Assembly: GCA_032768795.1 (NCBI GenBank)
Contig: CP136490.1
Span: 5,580,001-5,644,000, forward strand
Length of the DNA stretch: 64,000 nt
Direction of reading: 5' to 3'
Source: Tremella fuciformis
Lineage: Eukaryota > Basidiomycota > Tremellomycetes > Tremellales > Tremellaceae
Below, in pieces: positions 33,901 through 49,128 of the stretch. Below the pieces are notes generated by a model, which worked only from the letters and a program-made list of their open reading frames with translations, was not told where the DNA came from and ran no database searches. The translations under genes were made by a program, and so were the position numbers. The stretch's first letter is position 1. The number at the start of each line of letters is the position of its first letter.

Positions 33901-35895
33901 ACCCATAGGTTGCCAAGTTTCTTTCCCCGGAGGATGACCTTCCCTTTCTCGACCAATGTAGCCGAGTCCTTCGAGAAGCGCCAGTGTGTCCCTGTATACG
34001 GACCGAGGCGCTGTGTTGAGAGGAGGTTGTGCGAGAATGATGGAACGTAGAGGGCGTTGTTGTACCATACGTTGTTGAAGGTGAGGCGGCCGGAGTGTGT
34101 AGCTTCGACAATCGATCCGTCTCCAATTTGGATCTTGACGGCCTTGTCGAGTTTGGTGAGATGTGAGAGAAGGTGCTTGTCCTTGATGAATGGACTGGTG
34201 GCACCGCTGTCGATGATGATGGAGGTGGATGGGAGGTTGTCGTTGGCGTGTAGTGCAATCTCCGTCGCATAATATCCTTCCTCCTTTGTCTCCCTCGACG
34301 AGCCTCTCTTGTTCTCACTCGATGAGTCATCCTCTGACTCCATCTGCTCTCTTGCCTTCTTCGCTTGTCCTCCCTGCTTCCTTCCCTTGGCTGCTTCCCT
34401 GGCCGACCTTTGCTCCTGGATGTGCTTCGGCACTCCAATCACTTTCCAGCACTCATCTGTGGAGTGCCTCCCCTGATCCGGATGGTGGATGCATCTCTTG
34501 CTTGCCGGTTTCTGCAGAGATTTGCTGAGCATCCCCATCTCGTTTACGCTCTCGCCCTTTTGTTGACGTCTGCGATGTTCATCGGCGACCCTATCGATAA
34601 CCTCGTCGAGGTGGATCTTGTTCGACGAGGTCCCTGAGTAGAAGGTCGATGCGAGGAGGCCGTATGAGGACGGTAGGCGACGGATGGCGGCGTATGCGCC
34701 AATCTGGTTGGCAAATTGCTCAAGGGTGAGCTTGGAAGTGATGGCGGAGGAGGTGATTTCGGCCAGTTGCGACCGGATAGCTGTGAGATGAGGTTCGGGG
34801 TTGTCACGGGCCTGTCCCCACCAGACCTAGACTATACAAATGGAGACAGGGGCGAATAAGACGGTTTAAGGTGGTACTTACACAGAGGAGGTAAGCCTCG
34901 AAGTGATTGGTGAGTGGACGACAAGTGGTAGCTTGGAAGGATCCGGCAAGCTACTGGTGGTGGTGAAGGAGGTGGGTCTGTGGTGACGTGACGAAAGACT
35001 GATAGCGCAAGGAGGGTGCAAGTCAAGACTACAAGTCACACTAGAAGAAGTGTGAGGCTATGAGTGAGCTATCAGACTAGAGATATTTTGATCCTTGGGA
35101 AAAGGATTCTTCACGGCCAGCGGAGGGGGTATATATCCCCTTCACTTGGCGACGTTTCTCCTGTCCATCCGTCAGTATCTTCCATCGTTACGAAGGCCCG
35201 TCGGATCCGATGATATCTCCCCCTCTCCTTCTGACATCATAAGAGAGGATGGTTGATGCTGTGGCGAGAGAGCGATGTCCTAGGCTGCTCGTGTCGAGAA
35301 CATATCTTCATCGTGTCGAGAACATATCTTCATCGTATCGATGATACGATGTTGTCGATTCGATGAACCGAGGTAATCTCCTGGCTTGGGATCTGGTGAT
35401 TCTGAAACATTCTGTCGCTTTCTGTTGCTTCCCATGTCTTGCCGGGTCATGACAGGGGTCCTCATTCTCTGGGATGGTCTCGCCAAATATCGATGACCAT
35501 AATTCGGCTAGGCGAGATCCGTTGTCGGCCCCATATGTGGTGACCAGATGATCGTAGAGCCCCTTCGGTTGAGGATTCTCGAAGTCGATCAGGTTCGAGG
35601 GAAGCTTGTTTTGGACAGTCTCTGTCAGACTGCCATAGAGAGTGGAGAGGGCGGTGGACTGCTCCTTCTCATGCTCGTATAGAGCAACTGCTCTCTTTGA
35701 TGTCTCGGCTGCTGTCGCCGGACTTGACACTGGATATCGAGCCTCGACGAGTGCCCGAATCGCTGACGCGTCCTTGGTGATGTGGGGTACGAGACCGGCG
35801 GATCCGAGGACGACTCGAATCTCGCGCACCCACTGGGCGTAGTTGTCGCGCCCGTTGAGCTTACGCTCTTCTTTCACCGTATGCACAGATGGCAT
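30945..35895 (-). CDS. Copia gag-pol polyprotein, disrupted in gag
   Basis: The frame starts at ATG 35895 (MPSVHTVKEERKLNGRDNY), runs through the gag N-terminal part to about 35460, is broken by the solo LTR at 34802-35454, and resumes in the same codon phase at 34801 down to the stop near 30945. Domains in order: gag; a Cys/His knuckle-like segment (CIHHPDQGRHSTDEC) near 34490; protease motif IIDSGATSP near 34211; integrase zinc segment (WHKRLGH...CMDCLKG) near 33830-33700; the integrase DDE core (VSVDLWGP, IRSDQGGEFTS, with the Glu in VERVH); reverse transcriptase with HVDDMLIAGND near 31910 (His for the usual Tyr before VDD); and RNase H (WADADWGGCLDTRRSTTGYV) near 31410. The integrase-before-RT order places it in Ty1/copia. 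No other stop or frameshift is seen. Confidence 0.93.
34802..35454 (-). mobile_element. Solo LTR, family D, inserted in copia gag
   Basis: On the plus strand it begins TGTCACGGGC and ends GGGTCATGACA. It is flanked by GGGGT (34797-34801 and 35455-35459). It is the reverse-oriented relative of 29737-30387. It is the youngest event in this stack, because it sits in a copia element whose own LTRs are still identical. Confidence 0.92.
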
Positions 35896-35992
35896 GACGG
35901 AGGACCACTTCGAGGCTGGCGGTGCGTAGGCAAGGTCGACGAGTTTGTTGACGCGTTCTATCTACCGTGACTTGTCGAACGAGACGTTACCA

Positions 35993-36310
35993 CGACGGAA
36001 TCGTAGCTCTGAGGCAATGGGATTCCGGTCACCTGTTGCCCGCTCAGCACTTGCTATGAGTGATGCATTCGGACTTACCTGTTGCCCGCTCAGCACTTGC
36101 TATGAGTGATGAGGAGGGCAACAGGCGGCGGCATTCTACAAGGTCGTCGAGGGTGTCGGCGTTATATGCGGAGTTATCGTTGTGGCAGCTTCCCCTGCCT
36201 CGTCGAGGATGAACCTCGTCGAGGCACAACCTCGTCGAGGATGTGTGTGCCTCGACGAGGCTACTCGAGGCTGAGTCAAGCTCATGTGAGCGTACTACCT
36301 ATTTCCGTCG
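35993..36310 (-). repeat. 5' LTR of the copia element
   Basis: 318 bp. Read on the minus strand it is followed by the primer-binding site TGGTAACGTCTCG and then by gag. The TATA-like GTTATATG near 36160 could serve the element promoter. Confidence 0.92.
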
Positions 36311-36428
36311 TGGGAGTCAAACCTCCTAGTCCGGGTCCTTGCTCAACAAGCCAGTGACAACTTTCTTGGGTTACAGCCCCAACCTCCTTGCTCCGTTCCT
36401 CCTTGGTCACTACCCAAGGGAGCCCAGG

Positions 36429-37349
36429 TGTCACGGGGCCAGGCCGGTTGTTGACTAATAGGCCCTCTCACACATGCTCTCTGTCGATCTATCTCTGTCC
36501 TCCCCGAGAAGGTGTGTCCTACAGCCTCTTGTGTGTCAACAACACGGCTGCGCCCTTACTTTCTATCCATGGGACTCAATACCACGGTGCTAAGGACGGT
36601 CTGCGGGTGAGGGCTTGTATATATATCACCCGTGCCCTCCTCTGCACCCCCTGGGGCTTTCTCCCTGAAACACCATCGACGAGGCTTGAGCTCTAGAGTT
36701 GTCGAGGCTACTTGAGGCTCGTCAAAGCTACTCAAGGATCGACGACAGGCTCACGTGTCTGACATGCATGCTGGGCTGGTACAAGGGCCGTAGGCGTGCG
36801 TTGGTGATCATGGAGGCGTTGTCACGACGGACGTAGGGAGAGCACATGGAAGCCACGTGGGGAGACGGAGCTCGGACTCGTTGATTCAACGCATCACTCG
36901 CCGAGCTCACCGAGGGACGACGGATACTTAGGAAGACTGGGCGGGCGATACGTTCCGTAGTCTTCTCCCAATTGTTGTTCTCTGCAGACACGTAGACTGC
37001 CTGCTCCGTCCCGTCGCTTGGCTTGCCAGTGACACCGAGTCCCCCGCCGAGTTCCCCGTCTACCTCCCTCAACTCGCTCGCGCTCGTCGAGTTCACCTTC
37101 CTGCTCGCCGAGTTCAGCGAGTCCCTCGCCGCACCCCTCGCTCAACCCGTTCACCTCCTTGAGCTCAGCGAGTCCCTCGCCGAGCTCCTCGTTCACCTCC
37201 CCGACTCAGCGAGTCCCTCGCCGAGCTCCTCGCCCAACTCGCTCATACCTATCGACGTCAACGACCCCCACGCCGACCGTTCGGAGTACGTGCCCGCCGG
37301 GCCCTGGACAGAGAAGGCGGTCGTCGTGACAGGCGTGGCCGACGTGACA
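36429..37349 (+). mobile_element. Solo LTR, family H (split by a later LTR)
   Basis: It begins TGTCACGGGG, ends CCGACGTGACA and is flanked by CCAGG (36424-36428 and 37350-37354). Without the nested element it is about 405 bp. A TATATATAT box is near 36615. Confidence 0.85.
36821..37331 (+). mobile_element. Solo LTR, family I (511 bp)
   Basis: It begins TGTCACGACGG, ends CGTCGTGACA and is flanked by GGCGT (36816-36820 and 37332-37336), inside family H. It contains an internal tandem array near 37105-37240 built on CAGCGAGTCCCTCGCCGAG. This array yields open frames rich in Leu, Ser and Glu on both strands that I do not regard as genes. Confidence 0.88.
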
Positions 37350-37376
37350 CCAGGTGTCACAAACTCGCTTGCCAAC

Positions 37377-38892
37377 TGTCACGATACCTCTCTGTCTCTG
37401 TCCAAGGTGTAGTGGACCGCCCCTCTGACGCTCTGCCTGTCCCCTACATGACTAGGAGAAAGCCCTACGGCCTCTGTCTTTGCCCCTCAGCCGACATTCA
37501 ATCCGACATCAACCGACATAACCACGACTACACCCAACGCCGTATCCGATCCACCACCCTCAGGCCTGATGCCCAAAGCACAGCCTGGCTCACCTCGGAC
37601 CCATCTACGATACAATACGACCTCACCCGACACACCATCCGACCTAGGATCCTCAGCTCTCATGCCTGATCCTGCACCATTCGACAATCGTGCTCCACTC
37701 ACACTAATACGGCTGATGTCTGGACAATCCGTAGCAGACCCTTAAGCCACGCCCGTTTCCTCCCCGTGTCTCCCGTAGAATAGTTTCCTCTTGTAGTAGA
37801 TTCTCCTTCCGTACTTCTCAGCCGCGCCACGATATCGTACGTACACCGTACGTACTCCGTAGATTCCTCAGCCTGACTTTCATGTATATAAACCAGGCCT
37901 GAGAGAGAGAACCCATCATCACCTCCTCTTCTCCTACTTCTCTCACTCCCGACTTCCCACTCTTCTTCACTCCTCTCTCTCTCTCTCTCAGAGTCTGGCT
38001 CTGCCCTCTACTTTTCCTAACTGACTTACTTACTAGTGTTGCTCTGTGTGACATTGACTATCGCGAAGGAACCCAACACAGCTATCAGTCTTACAGACAG
38101 AGGCTGGCTTTATTATATGTTAAGAAGAAGGTAAGCTGTTTCCTTACACAGCTGACCTGAACCTTTACACAAGGCCCGTCACTGGATGACCAAGGCTCTT
38201 CGACTTCGGCAAGGCTGGGCAAGACTAGGAGAGAAAGGACGAGGGCAAGGGCTCGGAGGACTCGTAGAGTCTCAACGAGCGTCGACAAGGGTAGCCGAGG
38301 TTGGCTAGGCAAGGCAAGGCAAGGCAAGGCAAGGCAAGGCAAGGCAAGGCAAGGCAAGGTGAACCCACAAGTGCTAGACCTTAGCAGCTGTTGGCGGGAC
38401 GGAGCGAGAGAGAGTAAGTGAGGGAGTAGTCCCATGCAACTCAATTGCGAGAGTACTGGAGTTCTACGAGGGCTCTGCAAGCCTTATGTATCCTACAGCC
38501 CATCCCGTTGTCTCTGTGACTCTGTCTCTGCGAGCTCGGCAAGGTCTTGGCCCATGTACGTTGAGCCCATTGTTCTCTCGTTCCCTTAGTCGAGTTTGCC
38601 GCATCCGGCAAACTTGCTGAGTAAGCATCGAGGAGCCCTATTGTTCTTTGGCGGCAAGCATGACGAGCACGTCAAGCCTTGAAGAGCTCCTTGCTGTCGA
38701 CGAGAGCTGTGGTGACGACGGGACTTAGCTGTGCGAGAGATGTATCCTTTTGTCCGACAAATGCGGTAATTTTGCGTGGGTTGGTCTTGACAAGTCGCGG
38801 CGAGCTTTGGCAAGCGCCGACAAGTGCTCAACTCTCGTTCCTTTGGCTCGGTCTTGCTCGGTCTTGGTGATGCTTCGGTGTCATTCGTGACA
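37377..38892 (+). mobile_element. Long solo LTR-like element, family J (1516 bp)
   Basis: It begins TGTCACGATACC, ends CATTCGTGACA and is flanked by CCAAC (37372-37376 and 38893-38897). A TATATAAA box lies near 37886. An (AGGCA)n tract is at 38306-38359. No coding capacity is seen. It may be a solo LTR of unusual length or a small non-autonomous element whose inner repeats I did not resolve. Confidence 0.75.
38306..38359 (+). repeat. Pentanucleotide repeat (GGCAA)n
   Basis: About 11 perfect tandem copies of a 5-base unit lie inside the family J element. Confidence 0.95.
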
Positions 38893-38913
38893 CCAACCCC
38901 CTCCAAGGGTGAG

Positions 38914-39155
38914 TGTCAGGAAACCGACACGGCATCCTGACCATGAGACTACCACAAGGCAACTTCCAACGGAAACATCCAAAGGATCCTACAAACCGAA
39001 GAACGTGAGTACGGTAGAACCGTCACTATTAGTCACGAATAACTGCGACTTGCTCTTGAAGGCGCTGGAACAACCTGGAGAACGATAGAAGGATATATCC
39101 CAGTCTTCCATCGGCCGATTTGAGATAGGAACGCACGCAAGGACAAGAGTCAGGT
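38914..39155 (-). repeat. Truncated family B LTR
   Basis: The first 242 bases of the reverse-oriented family B LTR (TGTCAGGAAACC...) end abruptly at CAGGT, where a full copy begins. The missing part is not found on the far side of the next copy, so this is a deletion or recombination product, not a simple nested insertion. Confidence 0.8.
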
Positions 39156-39927
39156 TGTCAGGAAACCGACACGGCATCCTGACCACGAGACTACCACGAG
39201 GCAATCTCCGACGGAAACATCCAAAGGATCCTACGAACCGAAGAACGTGAGTACGGTAGAACCGTCACTATTAGTCACGAATAACTACGACTTGCTCTTG
39301 AAAGCGCTGGAACAACCTGGAGAACGATAGAAGGATACGTCTCAGTCTTCCATCGGCCGAGTTGAGATAGGAACGCACGCAAGGACAAGAGTCAGGTCCA
39401 CGATAACGGAGGATAGAGTTATCTCACAGTCAGGGCCACGGGACGGAGACCGAGGACGATAAGGACGACGACGGGCACGCAAAGAGATTAGATGCAAGCC
39501 AGCGCGGAGAGAAGACGATAGAAGAGAAGAGAGACGACGAGAGAATACTAGAGAGTATTGGGAACGAGTAGAAACGACTAGGAGAGCGATGGAACGATCC
39601 ACGAAGGACGATGCTAGAAGGATCAGAGAGAGAACGGGCGAGAGTAAGCGGATACTTAAGAAGGAAGATTGCAGAGGAAGTTCCTCAGCGATCTAGTTAA
39701 CTAGTCCTCTAGATAGAACGTCTACTTAGAGAATCGACCGTACCAGTGACGAGAGATAGATAAGTGAAGTGAGTCTTGATCGCTCCTCACCCAGCTTGGT
39801 TCCATTCTACTCTTGTTCGTTACTATCTGTTACAAATAGTCGTTAATAGTTAGCAGCTTGAACCGACAGATTGATTTAGGTGAGCTTTAGTTGGATCTAA
39901 AACAGGTCACCGGGTACAGGTCTGACA
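39156..39927 (-). repeat. Family B LTR, full length, reverse copy
   Basis: 772 bp, the reverse complement of 28413-29184 with scattered substitutions. The flanks CAGGT and CATAA do not form a target duplication. Confidence 0.88.
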
Positions 39928-41220
39928 CATAACCCGAGTTCCACTCAGGGGAAGCACCGCAAACCGGCTCGGATGAGGTACAAGCAAACTCTCCTTGCTC
40001 ATGGCCTATTGTTTGCATACGAGGAGCTTATTGTCCCCTCAGGGACTAAGATGGTGCACGGAGAGAGAACAATAGAAAGGGAGGCAAGGAGCACGGTTAC
40101 ATGATTACTCAGCACGCGTCAAGATGGGTGGCAAATCCCTTACGGCGTTCATAGCTCAAATACTATATAAAGCGGCAACTCTGGCTGTGTCATGAATGCG
40201 GCAAACCCTCATTCTTCAGGTCTTACGTAATCAACATCGGAGAATTATCGGAGAATTATTGGAGAATTATCGGAGAATTATCGGAGATCTTTGGTCCGAA
40301 CCGGGTTCCTGGATCCGGGTTCCTGAATGCCACCCGGGTTCCTGAACGCCATCCCGGTGCCTGAACAATCAAGTGACGCCCGAGTCATGCCCGAGCTATG
40401 ACCGAGGTATGACCGAGTTGTGCCCGAGGTAAGACCAAGGTCACGTGACCTAGGCTGAGGTCACGTGATCTAGACTGAGGTCGCCTCATTTGACAAGTCC
40501 CCATCCTTTGTCCCCGAGACATGTTCCATCCTGCTCCCTTCCCTTGTCTGCTTACCTCCAGGTTCATTTAGCAAGCCTTCCTCCTTCCCCCACTCTACAC
40601 CACCGGCCTTCCCTCATCACCCCACTTGCCTTCCCAGCTTATTGGCAATATGTGCAAGATTGGCAATATGTGGCCGAGGAGCCTTCTCATCTGAATAAAG
40701 GATTGGTGGAGGCATTGCCAATGACACTGGACGACTAGCCTGGAGTTCTGTCTATAAATAGGAGCTGGATAGATGGAGGGGATCCCCATCTTCCAGATCG
40801 CAAGTCATTCTTCCCAAGTCATTCTTGAAAGTCTTTCTTGTAGTCAATCCTCTGACTACTTCTTGATCTAGTCTAGCCTTTGTGCTATCTTGTCTTGCAT
40901 CTTGCTCTCTTGACAAACCAGAGACTCCTTGTCTTGTTCTATCGTGCTCTAGGGACTCTCGGTATCCCCGGTTATCCCGTTCTTGACAGGCTGCAGAGAT
41001 CTTTTCCCCAGAGATCGATTCTTGTAGTTACTTCTCATAGCTTTCTTGCACTCGAGTCTGCTTCCTTGCGCACCCAGCCTCGAGCGCCCATCGGCTTCGA
41101 CCTTCGACTTCAAACTTCAACCTTCTACCTTCAATTGTCCGGTACGTCCCAGACTGTATTTCCTCTTACCTCCGTGTGCATATTACCCGTCCGCCTACCT
41201 TGGCTAGCTACCAAGGCGAG
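39928..41220. other. LTR-like region with four stacked tandem arrays
   Basis: No gene is seen. Arrays in order: TCGGAGAATTA units (about five) at 40237-40290; CCGGGTTCCTGAA units (about four) at 40300-40366; TATGACCGAGG-like units at 40378-40431; and AGGTCACGTGA units at 40437-40484. About 270 bases later a TATAAATAGG box (near 40752) is followed by CT-rich DNA. The order of repeats, TATA box and leader looks like an LTR promoter, but I could not fix both ends. Confidence 0.5.
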
Positions 41221-41655
41221 TGTCACGACGGCCACGCCCTCGACGACCTACGCACGTGACCGACACCTCTCACGTGGCCGACACGTGACCTACCTTGGGC
41301 TGGAGAACCTCGACGAGGGAGTAGACGTTGGATGAACGCACGACGACGGGAAGCAGGCGCAGAGTCATATAGGATGCCCAGGGCGCCCGTCGTAGTTCTT
41401 CAGCACTCTCTGATTGAGTCTCATGGATCATCATTGACGATCTCACTCTCTCCGTGGCACGCAGCGTGGCTGAGTCGCACTCACGCTGTATCCTTGACGA
41501 CCTTGTTACCTCGACCACCTTGTAACCTCGACGAGGATCCAACCTCGACGAGGGTCCTACCTTGACATCCTCGTTTCTACCCCTTTATCCTTTATTCTTG
41601 ACTCTGATATTGTGCGAGAGGGCCTCTGCCAACGGGAGCGCACAGCATCGTGACA
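41221..41655 (-). mobile_element. Solo LTR, family A, intact reverse copy (435 bp)
   Basis: It begins TGTCACGACGG and ends CATCGTGACA. It is the reverse-complement partner of the interrupted copy starting at 27598 and served to reveal the insertions in that copy. The flanks GCGAG and GCCAG agree at four of five bases, compatible with an old target duplication. Several CCTCGTCGAGG-type elements occur inside. Confidence 0.82.
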
Positions 41656-41669
41656 GCCAGGTCATAACA

Positions 41670-41784
41670 TAGTGACGGTTCCACCGTACTCGCATTCTTC
41701 GGTTTGTGGGATCCTTTGGATGTTTCCGCCGGAAGTTGCCTCGTGGTAGTCTCGTGGTCAGGATGCCGTGTCGGTTTCCTGACA
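41670..41784 (+). repeat. 3' fragment of a family B LTR
   Basis: It matches the last 115 bases of 28413-29184 (AGTGACGGTTC...TTTCCTGACA) with several substitutions. It marks the right border of the LTR nest next to the ABC transporter gene. Confidence 0.8.
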
Positions 41785-42007
41785 GATGCCAGCTGATGCA
41801 AGCTTTGCTACAGTGGCTCAACTCAGGACAGTGAGCCAAAGAACACAGGATGTGCATATGAGGCAGGGTGTGGGAAAAGCTCCATTGGTCTTGGGTTTGA
41901 CAGAGGATCCAACAGCGTAGATAATGACACAATGTTGTGAACACTGTGTGAGCCAACCCAAACCAAATCAGGAGATGACCAGTTCTTCTATGAATTTCTC
42001 TTGTGTT

Positions 42008-47455
<5,448 letters not shown>

Positions 47456-48108
47456 GCTGCAGAGTGTGCGGATGGTCAAGATATAGAATGTTGGGGGGAA
47501 AGGAGTTTGAGCACTGAAGGATTGAGGTCTCTATATAGCAGCTGCATTGAAAGCAGTGCTAAAGTGCAGCTGGATGAGAAAGGATGTCACTCCTTACAAG
47601 GTTTGCAACGTGTCAGAAAATAAGGCCATGCCTGGAAGGCACTTGCCTGTCAACTCTGTCCTCTCTCAAGCTCTGCTGAAGGAATGGCTCATCCATGGTA
47701 AATGTCTGACTTGCTGTTCCATTTGCAGTGAGTACTGTTTGAGTTGCTTGTTGCATTTGCAGTATGCTCAGAGACAGGGGACAGACAAACTGTGATGGCC
47801 GCGGCAGATTGTCTTGTGCATCTCACAGTATGAAAGGGATTATTTTTGCAAATGGCATGGATCAGAGAAAATAAGACGGAAAATACACCTGGTGCCCCGA
47901 TTCTCCGGCTCGGGAATGTGGCCGGCGGCAACTGGCCGGTGTGCTTTGCTGACTAGAGATCTCGCACCTTCTTCAATCACGTCTTTCCATCGCACACAGC
48001 ATCGACAGATCCGATAGGCATCTCAGCAGGCTGGTAGCAGGTAGCGGAACTGCCTGGCCGCCCACTGAGCGTACGAAAGCCATACCGGTGCATCTCAAGT
48101 TGGACAAC
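47456..48108. other. Divergent gap ABCC transporter/FMN1
   Basis: Base composition changes from AT-rich to GC-rich near 47860. No supported gene is present. It must carry both promoters. Confidence 0.4.
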
Positions 48109-49128
48109 ATGCCCGAAGCCGTCGAGTCCAGCGGCAGCCCGCCGAACCTTGCGCCCGTCGCACCGATGGCCCCTACTTCGAGGGAGAACAGGCCCACGAT
48201 TGTCGGGCCTGCCAGTGGACCGGAGGCGCCATACCCGGTGCAGCTGAAAGGCGTAGTGACGAGGGGTTTTGGGCGCGGGGCGCGGTTCTTGGGAATCCCA
48301 ACAGGTAAGCCCTTATCGATCACACCATGCCGGTCGTGTGCGGGCTAGTCCCAACCCGTGGGTCATGAGGCCCCTGGCGCTGACGGGAGTAGCCAACTTG
48401 CCCGATACGTCCCTCTCGCCGCTCTCTAGCCTTCCCACATCCACCGGCATCTACTATGGCTTTGCGCGCGTCCATCCATCACTCTCCACCCCCCTCCCTA
48501 CGGCACCCCCTACGCCCTCGGTCAGCGGCACGTCCACACCCTTGCTCCACCTCCCCGCGCATGCGACACACGGCAAGTATGCCTTGTCCAAGCTGCACGC
48601 GCACGCGCACTCCCATGCACATGCCGCCTTGTCGCCCGAGGAGATCCAGCGGCTGCCGGCGGAGACGGCGCCCTACCCCCCGGATTCTGCGCCCTTGGCT
48701 GAGGAGGACGAGCCGGCTCCGAAGAGGCTGAGCGAGGAGGACACGCAGGTCTGGCCCATGGTCATGAGCGTCGGGTGGAACCCGTATTTCAAGAACGAGA
48801 AAGTGACTGCGGTGAGTGCCCAAGTACCTGCTTGGGGAACCATCTCTAAGAAGCCTGGAAGCTCATACACCAGGAAGTACACATAATGCACCCCTTCGCA
48901 CACGACTTTTACGGGCACGACATGTCCGTGCTTGTCTTAGGATATATCCGCCCCGAGCTCGACTACGTCTCTAAAGGTGCGTTTTCTCAGTCATCTCGGT
49001 CAGTTGGACTGACTTGCACAGAAGCGCTCGTCGCGGATATCCAGACCGACGTCAAAGTTGCGCTCAATTCGCTCGCTCGCGAACCCTATGCAGCGTATGC
49101 TGGCGATGCTTTCTTCGTCAAGCCTTGA
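48109..49128 (+). CDS. FMN1: Riboflavin kinase with a His-rich insertion
   Basis: It phosphorylates riboflavin to FMN using ATP. The start ATG is at 48109 ([12 protein letters not shown]). The core begins [20 protein letters not shown] and LGIPTANLP, the TAN motif being completed across an intron (GTAAGC...GAGTAG, about 48305-48390). Then GIYYGFARV, and after a long loop [38 protein letters not shown] and [11 protein letters not shown], and the C-terminal helix with [14 protein letters not shown]. The loop between GIYYG and MSVGWNP is enlarged by about 100 residues with Pro-rich and His/Ala repeats ([12 protein letters not shown] near 48595-48630), absent from compact kinases. Introns interrupt at about 48810-48870 and 48978-49020. 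Confidence 0.92.

Larger units (their letters stand above)
30608..36310 (-). mobile_element. Ty1/copia LTR retrotransposon, full length, with a solo LTR inserted
   Basis: The 318-bp LTRs at 30608-30925 and 35993-36310 look identical. They flank a gag-pol frame read on the minus strand, and the target duplication is TGGGA (30603-30607 and 36311-36315). The LTRs start CGACGGAA and end TTCCGTCG instead of TG...CA. These ends are fixed by the primer-binding site, which begins TGGTAACG directly after the 5' LTR (on the minus strand), and by the polypurine tract GAGGGGAGG next to the 3' LTR. A family D solo LTR (34802-35454) interrupts the gag region, so the copy cannot express an intact polyprotein now. 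Identical LTRs indicate recent insertion. Confidence 0.93.
27598..36320 (+). repeat. Family A LTR, forward copy, broken by nested insertions
   Basis: Pieces at 27598-27876, 28354-28364, 29663-29736, 30388-30444 and 30586-30607 match in order the reverse complement of the intact copy at 41221-41655. It begins TGTCACAATG. Five separate elements sit inside it. The match stops just after the copia insertion, within about ten bases of the expected end (GGGCGTGG then divergence), so its right end is lost or unrecognised. It is the oldest layer in this part of the nest. Confidence 0.75.

Noticed and set aside
36728..37412. Leu/Ser/Glu-rich frames on both strands
   Set aside because: They come from the tandem array in the family I LTR; opposite strands are equally open, as expected for a repeat and not for a gene.
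47547..47795. 82-codon plus-strand Cys-rich frame upstream of the ABCC gene
   Set aside because: No signal peptide or domain; it lies in the divergent promoter and AT-rich DNA, and a chance frame is sufficient explanation.
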